This document shows positions 47,880-59,334 of a DNA stretch of 64,000 bases, one piece after another; position 1 is the stretch's first letter; each line of letters opens with the position of its first letter. This DNA comes from Icerya purchasi (Eukaryota; Arthropoda; Insecta; Hemiptera; Monophlebidae): positions 199,291,117 through 199,355,116 of the forward strand of contig CM077116.1 in NCBI GenBank assembly GCA_039619475.1, given 5' to 3'. The notes beneath the pieces were generated by a model. That model had not been told where the DNA came from, made no database searches, and worked only from the letters and a program-made list of their open reading frames with translations. Position numbers and translations under genes: made by a program.

Positions 47880-49960
47880 TCTTTGCATTATTATTCATTA
47901 CGAGATATTGCACTGGAATTTGGCCTTGGCCGTTTAGTAGTCTTTCGTGACATTCTTTATTTTGATAACGAAAAGAAGCATCAGGGTGAAAAAATAACGG
48001 CAATTTCCTTTTTTTCACGTAGTATCTTCTTGGAGACGACTTTAATTTCAAACGGGATGGTGTAAGAACGCATGCAGACCAGGTGTCCAGCAGCGGGACA
48101 CTACTGCTCTTTCGGATGACGTAGAACGTACACGCTGTCCTACAGCAGTGTTAGAATTTCAGGGAACCTATCCGATTTAGGAAACAGCGTTCTGTCCATA
48201 AGGTTCCCTCAGTAGCGGTGTGAGTGGCTAGATGGTTTCGTGAAAAAGCGCCTATGCATTTTTAAAGAGGAATGCGATAGCGCGACGTATGTAAACACTT
48301 GCTGCTCAACTGTATTCAGCGCCGTTGTGGCCATCCGGTTCCTGTAGCCAATGCCATCGTCTTAAGACCGGCTTCCAGTGTTCAGAAGTATTCCCCATCT
48401 TATGTAAATATGCGCGAATAAGGAAGGGAGACGGTTTCGAATAGAGAAAAGGTGTCGTCTTCGCATATGTGAATATGTCGCACATATATAATATGTCGAC
48501 TGTTTGAAACTGAAAGCATTCGTTTGGTCGTTACATAATGCGTCGCTAACGCCGAGTTACAATAGATATTTTTTTACGCCATTCTCATTCTAAAAGCGAG
48601 CCTAAAATGAAAACGGTAAGCAAATTTTAAATTTTTACAAAAAAAATAATAAATCTTTTTTACCGATAAATAGAATCGAGCGTTTGAACAGAAGGAAAAA
48701 TAGAATGCCGACATCTGCGTCTTTCGTTGGCCGAGTGTAATGTATTTTTAGATAAATGAAGCTCGCATTTAACTCGAAGCGATTATTTCAAATTAAAATG
48801 TGCCTGTTCCACCGGACGAAACGAGAATAAATTAAAAAATTTCCCTCAGCGAGAAATGTAGAAAATTTTTTTCCAGTACAAAGTATCTCCTTTATTTGAT
48901 GTTTCGTTTTAATAATACTCTTTTCAAAATACATTTTTCCAAGGGGGGAGTTTAAAAAAAAAAAAAAAAAAAAAAAATTTGCACTTTTTTACTTTTTATT
49001 TTTCAAAAAACACGAGCTATTCCAAATTTTCGTTATATTTCTTAAAACTGGCCTTTGCGTATCCGGAGTAGAATGATGCGAAGGCTAATAGAAGAATTTT
49101 TTTGCAAGAAATAACATTTTACGCATTCTTAAGGCGATTAATTTGAAATTTGATATCTAATTAATCAGTTCGCCCGGAGAGCAAGTAGTGTCTTCCTTCA
49201 GGTAGAGAAGAACAAGTCGTTGCCACACACTGAAACTTGCAAAAATTTCATTCGTGTTGGGTTAATGTTCATAGTTGTCGCGCCCAAAAAAACAAAAAAA
49301 CGAAACAAAAAAAAAAACAAAAAAAAAACATTTCTGTAAAAATTAATGCAGTTCTATATAGCGGTTTTTTTTGTTCTTTTTGTTCCTCCTTTCCACTTTT
49401 TTGCGTAAACTTTAATAAGTCGATTTCGATAGAAGTTGATTTGTTTATTGTGTTAACGAAATTTTAATGAAAATAAAGCTTAACTTCAGATTACCCCATG
49501 AAATTAGTTTTTCATTTTGTCCTTGGCCGATGATCCGTTGGAGCCGATATATGAAAAATAATTGAAATTAAGCAAAGGCGCTTCCTTGAAATTTGTAATT
49601 GCCTAAATTTACTAAATGAAATAAAATTTCGATAAATTTTGAAAATATTTCGTAGACTGAAAGTAAACTTTTTTTGTTTGAAACCGACGATGATAAAACC
49701 AAATTATTAATCATAGACAAAAAGTGAATATTTTGCTCGCCTATGGGACAAACGTAAAGAAAATAAAGAATCTTTGTCCGGACCGCAGTTTTCCAAACAC
49801 TTTGTCAAATAGGAATGTAAAATGAAATTCTTAAATCGTAGTTAACTTTTCTTCACGTAGACACAAAGAAGTTGCTTGATATGGAAACCGTAAATTTTAA
49901 AAAATTTCAATGCACACAGTAGATAATTAATAAAAGTAAATCAAGAAAAAAAATATAAAA
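47880..49960. other. Mostly AT-rich DNA; GC-richer patch at 48060-48480
   Basis: The patch 48060-48480 has higher GC and longer but broken frames, with no recognised homology. The rest shows A/T tracts, including an A22 run at 48956-48977. No gene seen. Confidence 0.45.
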
Positions 49961-49964
49961 ATGT

Positions 49965-49997
<33 letters not shown>

Positions 49998-49999
49998 AA
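49965..49999. repeat. (AC)n then (AT)n microsatellite
   Basis: About ten AC units followed by TATATA, next to the hAT-like element end. Confidence 0.9.
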
Positions 50000-50001
50000 T
50001 A

Positions 50002-50639
50002 CAGTGGCGGATCCACGGGGGGAAATAGGGGACACCCCCAAGAACCAAAGCCTCTATGAAAAAATTTATTATAACGGAGAAACTTAATTTATGTTATAAA
50101 AGATTTGTATAAATGTTATACCTATGGATTTAATAATTAATATTTAGTACTATTTTCTAGTAAAACTATTAATGTTGCTCCGTTTTTATTCTATTTTAAA
50201 CACAACTATAGTCGATATTTTGCCGTTTTTATTTATTTTTAATTTTTATTTTACAATTTTAATTAAAAATAGAGTTCAATGAGAAATATATATATTTAAA
50301 CTTGCTCACGAACAAAGAGAATTCGGATCGGATTAGTAACAAAAATAAAAAGAAGTAAAGTGTCTAATAAAAATACTATCTGTCTTACTATTTCTAAATT
50401 ACCATATTTAATGAATAATTTTATAATTTCGTTTTATTTTTCACCCCTAAATATAGGACAAAAGTTAAATTAAAAATTGTAATAATTATGTATTTTTAAA
50501 ACATTTTTAAATTTCTATAAAGGTGGTCGCTATTTGATTTTCTTTATGAAACAAGCGGTATTTCTCAAATCTACTGCCTACCGTAGAAGATTTTACGTAA
50601 TTATATAATTTCCCCCCAAATGTCCCGGATCTGCCCCTG
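50002..50639. mobile_element. hAT-like non-autonomous DNA transposon
   Basis: The left end CAGTGGCGGATCC followed by an ACGGGGGGAAAT segment and the reverse complement of the right end (CAGGGGCAGATCCGGG, then GGGGGGAAAT) form terminal inverted repeats. CAGTGGCG and CAGGGGCG-type ends are typical of hAT elements. The interior is AT-rich with no transposase. The flanks are TATAAATA and ATATATTT, so an 8-bp duplication cannot be confirmed in this AT-rich context. Length about 638 bp. Confidence 0.7.
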
Positions 50640-50649
50640 ATATATTTGT

Positions 50650-53290
50650 ATAACTTGACACATGTATAGAAACATAAAAAATCATTCTGGAATTGAAAGA
50701 AATTAAATTAAATTAAAATGTTCAGTTAATGGAATGATTAGTTCGTAGTTAACGGAATGATGAGTTTTTTTTTGTTTTTTTTTTCGGGGGAGGGATGCTG
50801 TAAAAACAAATTTTACCCAAGAGCTGAAAGTAAATTCTTTATTTCCAGAAATTTTAGAAATATTGTTTAAATAAACGACTACTGCCTCGTTCGCACTATT
50901 ATGCATTTCAGGGTATATTTCGTTTGATTACGCGCCATAATGCTTATATTTTTGGGTAATTTTTTTTTTTTTTGCGTGCTGATCTAAATTTATTATATTA
51001 TTTAGCAGCTAAAATTTAAGCAATGCTATATATCAGGCATGCCGCCAGGCACGGAGAATATTATTTACTGATGTTCTGTTTCTTTTTTTTTTTCGACAAT
51101 GAACTATTTTAGTCGTCAATTAATTGGTTGTTGGAGCGGCCTACTTTTTGCCTGTTTTTAATTTTCCTATTTTCCGACAGTAAAATTACTTTTTATTCGG
51201 GACGTTTCTGTTTTCGTTTTATTTTCTGTTTCTATTTATTACTTTTTCCGGAAATAATTTAATTTCCCCTGAAACGGAAAATAGAATTATAAAATTCGCC
51301 ACACGTTGGAGAGATTAGAAATATCAGTTGCGATAATGAAAATGATCTTTTGAGACTATTTCAAACACGCAGAACACTAAGCAAATGTAACAGAGTAACA
51401 TTAAAAATTCAATCCCGCATTTTAGTTGTTTAGAGCGGTTTTATATGCGATAATTTCAACGAGTAAAAGTGAAGAAAAGTCGATTTTTTTAATTATTAGA
51501 CTTATGTTAAAGACCTAATTCGGAAATCACACAATTCTGGAGAAATATTTAGCGCATTCTATCGATGTGGAATCTGTCGCATTATTATTAAAAATGCGAA
51601 TTAGCGGAAGTGATGATATTGTAACTCGGAGAAATTTTTTTGTTTTCAAAGAAATATTTAAAGATATTGTAAGCCAAAGTGTCACTAATTATGCAATTTA
51701 ATTAAAAACCAAAATATCAAAATTGTTGTCAAGCGGTGTTTGTTTCGTTTTTTCTAAGGCGCACTACAATGATATATATTACTCGCTACATTGTCATTAC
51801 GCGCAGACTGAATGAGTGTAATTTCGGCCCACTTTTCTTCGAGCTCTAAATCATTGCCACTTTAAAAAAAAATTTATCTTGGAAAATAGACATTTCACGA
51901 TTACTAAATTTTACAATAATATTTGTTAAACTTTATTTTTTATTTTTCTTGCAATTGTATAACCTTCTGTTTAGATAACTTATTAATTTTTCGATGGAAA
52001 TATCGCGTTTAGTCAACTCCGAAATATTCGATTACATACGTAAAATTTTTTGATTACGAATTTTCCCAAATATTTGTGCGGGTTTGACTTCACGAGTTGC
52101 ATACAGCTCCGCCAGTGCCCGGATGAATTAATTAATTAATAGATCGGGTTTATTCGTAGAATGTTTCTTATATCGTCGTTATTTCCTAGGAAACAATTTA
52201 CTATTTCACGTGATTGTAAACTTAATTCCTCGCTCATTCGTTGAACGGCAATACACTTGTGTGATCACTGCGTCAAGTATATTTTTATTAGTATTTTATT
52301 TCCTTTTCGTTTTAGAATAAAATCTATATTTCAGTTATTAGGTCGAATGAATTATTTACCTTTTTTTTATTTTTGATATTATTCTTTTTCCACTTGTTTT
52401 GTTTTTTATTTCTTTTAACTAGTTTGTTAATTTACATAAAGAAAAAAGAAAGTACAATAACGTAAAGTAAGAATATTTTAAACATTAATAATGAATTGAT
52501 TTCTTTTTAGTATTCTGATCATAAATAAATGGGACCGACCGAGCACCAAATTATAGGTATTGTGTGACTCGGTTTTCTCGCCGACGGAGGAGAGTCGATT
52601 TTAATCGACTGTACTTGATGAGAAAAGAAAAGAATCGTAAAACGTAACGCGCAAACGTAACAAGGTTAAACGTAAAAATGAAACATACTTCGTAATGGGA
52701 TTTTCTTATTAAAGTCAGTTTTCTTCGCCTTGCCACTAAAAAATTGCATCGAATTTTTCCTTGTAAAACGTCCGATTCGAATAATTTCCTTTTAAATAAA
52801 AAAAAAAGAGAACATCCAAATCGACTGATAGGGAAGAAATACCAGTTCATCATAGAATAACATTTAAAAGTTTCCCCAGATTCAAAATGAAAAAATTTCA
52901 TAATCTACTTGCTCCTTCATTTCTTCGCACGATGACGCATTATCCTTTAAACGACATAATTTAGCAATTTTTTGATCAATTTATTATCGTATTTATACTC
53001 TTTTAATCGGATAAATGTTCGATTCGACATTTCGTAATTCCTCGCTCTCTATTTATTCAGACAGAGGTCTGTAGTCGGTGTGTCCGGGAAAAAGCACATT
53101 TTTCCTCTACCGCAATTAGTGTAGAAATGAATAATGGTATTTCTGTTCGTTGGTTTTTTTATTAGGATTGCTGGTATGTTTTGCAGATATTTTTTCGCGC
53201 ACGAGTTATAAAAAATGGCCAGTAACATTACTGATGTTATATTTCTTTTTACACGAACGACATATGACATTCTACAATTCATAAAAATAT
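50650..53290. other. AT-rich DNA, nothing recognised
   Basis: Short open frames without motifs (for example 52901-52551, minus) and homopolymer tracts only. Confidence 0.5.
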
Positions 53291-53296
53291 ATAACA

Positions 53297-53485
53297 TTAT
53301 CTAGATTGTAAAAAATGAATGTACGTATAAAAACAATAAATATAATAAATTATTCCGACCGGTTTCGTTAATTGTTCGACATATTCTGAATATGTCGAAC
53401 AATTAACGAAATCGGTCGAACTAATTGATTATATTTACAGTTTTTACGTGGTTCATTTTTTAATGTGTTTTAAAATCTAGATAAT
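53297..53485. repeat. 189-bp imperfect palindrome with almost no spacer
   Basis: The inner arms CCGACCGGTTTCGTTAATTG + TTCGACATATTC and their inverted copy meet around a single base at 53387; about 35 bp there differ at three positions. The outer parts continue with more divergence (AATAATTTATTATATTTATT, TTTTTACGT..TTCATTTTTT), and the extreme ends are ATTATCTAGAT and ATCTAGATAAT. The two arms are inverted copies of one repeat of about 95 bp. Confidence 0.85.
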
Positions 53486-53495
53486 CCTTACTAAT

Positions 53496-54720
53496 ATTAT
53501 AAATGCGAAAGTAACTCTGTCTGTCTGTCTTTCTGTCTGTCTGTCTCTTACCTTTTCACGCTTAAACCGCTGAACCGATTTAGATGAAATTTTGTATGGA
53601 GATAGTTTGAGGTCAAGGAAAGAACATAGGATAGTTTTTATTCTGGAAATATTATATTAATTTTATTATTTCTTACGTATTCGTTCGTTAGTGTAAGTTA
53701 TTTTATTCAGCCAGATGTTTTTGTTCGGAAATTCTAAGAAACATCAGAACGCCAGAAATCGGTTTCGTTATGTAAACAAAATTACTAGCTAGTTTTTATT
53801 AACGTGTTGTTCATCTTCGGTAGTCGCCATTCGTTTGTCCGTTCCTAGCTTTTACCCACGACATCGTCCGCAGAAAATTATTATTTCAAGTAAGCTGTTT
53901 CGACGTCAATATAAATATAAATGAAAGAGGTTTTATTATTAAATCATAAATAGTTATATAGGTACTTAGTGAGTAGGCCGGAGATTTCCTTAAAACATTT
54001 ATATAAACGTATTATATTTTGATTTAAAAAAAAAAATTCTTATTTTTTTTACTGGCAATATGCCTTGCAGGCGTAAATCTGATCTAGCGCGTAACTCTAA
54101 CAGAGCCCGAGCTGCGAAAGTAGCTAGAACTGAGGAATCTCAAGAGCAGACACAGACCAGATAGATTTTAGATGCCGAGCGTCATTCCTCTCAAAAGGTT
54201 TCAGAGACCTTAGAACAGACTCAGGCACGGCAAGCTTTAGACGCTGAGTGTCACGCCTCTCAAAGGGCTGCCGAGATTATAAATGCGAAAGTAACTCTGT
54301 GTGTCTGTCTGTCTGTCTATCTGTTACCTTTTCACGCTTAAACCGCTTAACTGATTTTTTTACGACAAAGCTTTTCATTGTAATATAAAGGCCATCCATT
54401 TGAGATATATATATATTTAATAGTAAATAAATATACACTGGCAGGACAACGTCTGAAAAACGTTGTTTACAAAAATGTGTTGAATTAAAATTTTACTACT
54501 GTAATTGTAAATAAACAAAAATAATTACATAAAAGTAAATAATAAAAAAAATATATAGAAGTAAATACCTAATAAAAAAAACCAATAATAATAAAAAAAA
54601 AACAAACCTATAGTTATAATTTAATAAAATCTCTTTCATATTTATATTTGTTTTCACGTCGAAACAGCTTACTTGAAATAATAATTCTCCGCGGACAACG
54701 TCACGGGTTAAAAGCTAGTG
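53496..54720 (+). mobile_element. Helitron-related composite
   Basis: Two direct copies of ATTATAAATGCGAAAGTAAC followed by TCTGT(CTGT)n and TTACCTTTTCACGCTTAAAC lie at 53498 and 54277; this is a common 5' segment of insect Helitron-type repeats. The right end (54650-54719) reads ACGTCGAAACAGCTTACTTG, AAATAATAATTCTC, CGCGGACAACGTCACGGGTT, AAAAGCTAG, ending CTAG as the CTRR 3' end of Helitrons. An inverted copy of that end is at 53847-53945, so about 100-bp inverted repeats bracket 53847-54719. Between them is a Helitron N-terminal coding piece (54060-54280). The arrangement suggests one Helitron end inserted into or inverted against another. Confidence 0.7.
54060..54276 (+). pseudogene. Helitron Rep/helicase protein, N-terminal fragment
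   Basis: Starts with an ATG at 54060 and reads MPCRRKSDLARNSNRARAAK, followed by VARTEESQEQTQTR, a stop, and then two diverged repeats of about 23 residues (SETLEQTQARQALDAECHAS). Helitron proteins of insects commonly begin with a MP.RR.S...AR... segment and tandem ET.EQ...RL...R repeats before the Rep nuclease. Here the reading is cut after about 70 residues by the second copy of the CTGT-rich repeat, and it has an in-frame TAG. Rep and helicase domains are absent. Confidence 0.68.
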
Positions 54721-55340
54721 TTATATATATATATTTGTGAATTGTTGGTCGTTGGTGTAACAAAAAATATAACATCGATAATGTTAATGGTCATTTTTTA
54801 AAAATTGTTTACCTTTATAATATAGTGCGGTTTAAGGCAGAAAAATACTTGTAATTAAATATTAAAATTATATGTTATACTGTTAACTTTTACGAAAGCC
54901 CATCGGGAGATTTTAAAGTTATACTTTGCGAATAGTCACTGAATTGGAGCATGTTCACCGGGAAGCTGCTTTTTTGTGGGATACAGAGTACGTAAAGAGA
55001 GAAGTGACTAGGCACACTGCGTATAATTAATTGGTGCGATCGTTCAAAGAAGAAATCCAAAATTTGAGGGCTGGGATACAAAGATTCGGTTGTAAGTTGT
55101 CTGACGTAATTTAATGCTTTAATTTATAATCTCTTATAATTACTAATTAATCGAAAAGAAGCGTCTTTCATTATTAGCATCTACCGAAAAGGTGCTAGTT
55201 TTAAACTTGCGAAATAATACACATCTGTAATATTGCCGCACAATTTCGCGATCTTCATGTGAAATTTATATCAAATTAATTTCGGTCGTAGTTAAGACTG
55301 GTCGCATTAAACACAAATTTATTCCGATGTAGAAGCGCGA
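54721..55340. other. Unassigned stretch
   Basis: A short (TA)n at 54722-54733; otherwise nothing recognised. Confidence 0.45.
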
Positions 55341-55346
55341 AAACGG

Positions 55347-55535
55347 CTGAAAATTCTGAAAATTCTGAAAATTCTGGCAATTCTGACATTTCTGAAAATT
55401 CTGTAAATTCTGTAAATTCTGATAATTATGGAAATTCTGACAATTCTGTAAATTCTGACAATTCTGACAATTCTTAAAATTCTGTAAATTCTGACAATTC
55501 TTAAAATTCTGTAAATTCTGACAATTCTGAAAATT
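55347..55535. repeat. 9-bp minisatellite, about 21 units
   Basis: Tandem 9-mers of the form (G/C)(A/T)NAATTCT, mainly GAAAATTCT, GACAATTCT and GTAAATTCT. Phase is kept throughout with mostly point changes. In one plus-strand frame it reads a tripeptide repeat (E/D/V)NS with two stops late in the array. Confidence 0.93.
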
Positions 55536-55636
55536 GTAACTTGCGTTGTCTACAGTTTTCTTTTAATTCTAATATCAAGCCCCCGATCGATTAATTTAAT
55601 TTTTTAAAAAGGGTTTTAAACTTTCGTGACTTTTTT

Positions 55637-55970
55637 GATTTACCGTTCGTCTATTATTTTCAGTAAAAACCACATCGAAATTTTTTTCCACGTTTCGAAT
55701 GACGTTACTTTATTCGTCATCAGAACTAGCTGGACTACAAGAAACCCCCCGCACTCCTTAAATCAATGTCCAACATTCACAGATTAAAACCAGCAATTAA
55801 CCAATCGGATGCACATCTGCGAATGTTGTATATTTATTTAAGGAGTGTGTGGGTTTTTCGCAGTCCAGCTTAGTTCTGATGATGAATAAAGTAATATTAT
55901 TTGAAACGTCAACGGAAGAAAAAAATTGTGACGCGGATTTTACGGGAAACAATAGACGAATGGTAAATCG
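55637..55970. repeat. 334-bp imperfect palindrome with hammerhead-like cores
   Basis: The left arm 55637-55778 and right arm 55821-55970 are inverted copies with a 42-bp spacer. Blocks in order from the outside: GATTTACCGTTCGTCTATTA / TAATAGACGAATGGTAAATC-like, TTTTTTTCCACGTTTCGAAT, TACTTTATTCGTCATCAGAA, CTAGCTGGACT, CGCACTCCTTAAAT and CAACATTC. Read outward from the centre, each arm carries CTGATGA, about 20 bp, then GAAAC (right arm, plus: 55876-55907; left arm, minus: 55723-55692). Confidence 0.85.
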
Positions 55971-55974
55971 ATAC

Positions 55975-58680
55975 ATTTTTTTAACATAACTACCAATATG
56001 TGGGGGAGGGGGTCTAAAATTCGTTATAATTAAAGTCATTCGCAATCAGTAGAATAATTTAGCAGCAATCATCACAACCGTGCCTTTTGATCCGGTCTAC
56101 TTTTTCAGACTTTAAACAAACTCAAAATAATAATATTCTTTTAGGATAAACCTATACACCGTCAAAAGAGGCATTGCCGTGAAATATGTAAAACGATACT
56201 GGCGAAGGATCGATGTACAGAAGATACTAAGAAAAATTCGCGTAATGCAAACGGTTTTTCTAATTCATTATACCAATGGCCCGATAAATTTGAATAACAC
56301 TTCCAAATAAACAATTTAGCCGTGTTAAAGACAGATGAAATTATCGCGAAATGCCGGGAGATCAAAGATATCTTAACAGAAAGCAAAAGCTGAGATTTTA
56401 GTATATATAAACAAATAGATTCAGAAGCGTCGCCAGTGATGTAAAAAAAAAAAAAAAGAAAAAAAGAACGCTTTGTTTTGTTTCTTTCTAGCGAGGATAG
56501 TTTCGGTCGAGTCTGCTGGCTTCAAACCCTCCCATTGCTAACAAATCTGTCGCGATCCGTTCCATTGTTCGTCGGAATATTAATTGAAGGTTGTTTAGCT
56601 GCGCGCTTGTCCGTTGCAAATTCATCGAAATAGTCGATCGTCCGTTAAACGAATTGAAAACGTCGCGTGCTGATTAATTTAGCCATCTAAATAACGATGG
56701 AAGCACGTGTATTTGAAAACCTGTTATAATTTGGCAACACAATAGCGTCACGATTTTCGTAGTGCAAAGTTAACAATCAGATCGGGCTTTATTTAATTAC
56801 GCTGCCGTGACGAACTGTCCAAATATTAATTACTCTAGAAGTGCAATGTATCCCCCAAAAAAAGGACTTTATCGCGTTTCCAGCTTCGGTCGTTTACCTC
56901 TATCCCCGTTATTCGTTTAAATACTAAATAATAAGAAAATTATATATTGCAACGCTAAATAAATACCTACATAAGGGATGAATCGATTTAGTAACCTTTT
57001 TTCGGCTGAAAACAAAAATAAAAAAAGTTATTTTTGTTTTTGCTTTCAACCGAAAATTTACCCAATAAAAATCTATTTATCACTAATAAATTTTCTTATT
57101 ATTTATAATTCTTTATCATTTTCAATCTAAATGCTACAAGGAGTTACTGCTACGTCGCATTTCAAACGCGCGCGTCATGTATTATTTCGTATTACTTATC
57201 GAAACATTATTCGATAATTAAATTACAACATAAATCCTCGAAATGTCTGCATTAAAGCTCCGCGGAGCAGAACGCTCTAATAAAAATAAGATCAATTTCG
57301 ATTTCTCCGCCTTACACTTACTTCATAAGGAATCACTTAAGGTATACAAAAAGTTTTGCAGTTTAAGTATTAAAGCAGTGTAAAATCACTGTAAAGAATA
57401 ATATTATTACTGAAGAACCGGAAAAAAAAAAAAATATATATATACATATATATAGTGTCGGGAAATAGCGCTGAATATTGCAGCAAATATTATTGTTGTA
57501 TCCGTAAGAATTAATTTTTGTAAAGTTTGGTTTTCAAATAAAGACAGATCACTATTCTAAAAGACGTTTAAAAAAAAAAAAAGAAAAACTGAACAGACTT
57601 TAAACGCGAGAGAGAGGAATTCAGTGCAGTATATCTGAAGTTCAAAGTGTATGAGGCCAAGAGAAGGATAAGTTATATCGCAAATGAATTATTTTATCCA
57701 AAACAGACCAGCTTTTTTTTTATTTTTTATTTTTTTTTATAAAACAATATAAAAATAAATGTAAAAACTTTCAATTATTAATCCACGCGCCCAAAAAAAA
57801 AAAAACACTTAAAAAAACATTAATCTAATACGAAAATAAGGAAAATCATTTTCGCAGCTCCATCGCAAACTGAGATATTTTTTAAAGAATTGTCGGCACT
57901 GATTCGAAATGTTATTTTTCAGACCACAGTTATTACTTCTTTGATAGACCCTCGAAAATTATTTTCCTTATTTATATTGTGTTAATTAAAAGCCTTTCTT
58001 TAATTCTTTTCGTATTATTTTACTTTACAATTTTTAATTACATTCGTAGACGAACGACAGAGATAAAAGTGAAAAAATGTTACTCAAACGGTACGCTATA
58101 CGAATAAGAAAGTAAAAATGAAAATTAAATTTTCAACAATTTTAGATTTAAATAAGGCGATTTTCTTAATATCCGGAAATAATACAATTTTGGTTGCATT
58201 TTTATCCTTTTTTTTCATATTTCTTTTTTATTACGTTTTTTTCAAAATCATATATATCTGTAACAAAATAAGCAACTTTTTCTTGAATTCGTTTTTTCAC
58301 AAACCTTCAAGATAGCTCTGTGTAGGTATACCAGTTTTGATTAAGTTCCAATACAAATGGCGTAGTAATTTTTTTTTCTCTTTTTTTTTTTTATTTGTTA
58401 AACCTTCTGCAAGTATAGCTGTGCCAACTTTTATAATCCTACCGTTCCAAGATTTGAGAGTATACAAGAATACAAATAGGAAGAAATGAAAAGCTCTAAA
58501 AGTAGCGACATAAGTTTATAATGTCGAAATTTGTTTTGGATTAAAGTGAAGTGCCTAAGAGTCAGTGCCGTTAGAAACTAATTCGATTTGAATATATTTC
58601 ATTTGGAAAAAATGAGTAAATCTAGCTCCAAAAAAAAAAAATAATAATAAAAATAGTACTGTGCTACAGTAACAGCTGAC
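55975..58680. other. AT-rich DNA, nothing recognised
   Basis: A-tracts at 56442-56456 and 57421-57433 followed by (TA)n; no coding or repeat ends seen. Confidence 0.5.
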
Positions 58681-58689
58681 AATCCTCTT

Positions 58690-59330
58690 CTTTCTTTTTT
58701 TTTTTCTTTTTCAAGCTCGTCAACCAAGGACCTTTAGCCGGAAACAAATAGAAAGGAAATAAGTCTATTATATATTTTACTTCGATCAGAAATCTTTCAT
58801 AGAAAGGAACAAATAACAATAATAATTAGTGAGGAAGGAAAAGGATAGAATAGTTACAATAAGGAGTAATAAGGAATTGGAAGCCCAAGCCTCAATAAAC
58901 AGGAATACAAAACAGAACGTTCCACAGAAAGAAATAAACATGGAAGAATACACGATCGGTGTCGCAAATAACCACATCGTCAGGATATGGAGAAGACAAG
59001 GTAGGCAGGAAATCAGGGTTTTTTACAATGAACAATACGCAGCAGGCTGACGAAAATAATGACAGCATTAAGAGAGAGGCCAAAAGGTCGCTAAGTGTTA
59101 AAGAAGGGTAAATATCGGACCAAAATCAGAATAAAGGGAAGAAATGTATGACACAGATGGAGAACAATCAAGAATAATCAGCAAAAAGGAACAGCTTAAC
59201 GCTGTTATGAAGTCAGACACTGAAATAGTTTTATTGTAAGAAAGAGGATTATGCGGAAATAATGAAACGAAGTATAGCTAATTTATAAAGATAGAAGAAA
59301 GGAAGAAGAAATTTGAAAAATCGACATTTG
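58690..59330 (-). mobile_element. RNase H-type LINE, 3' end, copy d
   Basis: Minus-strand reading contains SYNKTISVSDFITALS (SDS.SAL-like RNase H block, about 59235-59190) and later VICDTDRVFFHVYFFLWNVL, the CDADHVFFEC block shared with copies a and b. The 3' end TTTCCGGCTAAAGGTCCTTG, GTTGACGAGCTTG matches the other copies and is followed by an A-rich tail (T-rich on plus, 58683-58711). Coding is broken by several frame changes. The 5' limit is uncertain; decayed sequence may extend to about 59.8 kb. Confidence 0.68.
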
Positions 59331-59334
59331 GAAA

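Noticed and set aside
58118..58315. 65-codon frame that looks like a hydrophobic membrane peptide
   Set aside because: T-rich DNA encodes phenylalanine-rich peptide by default; no other gene signal.
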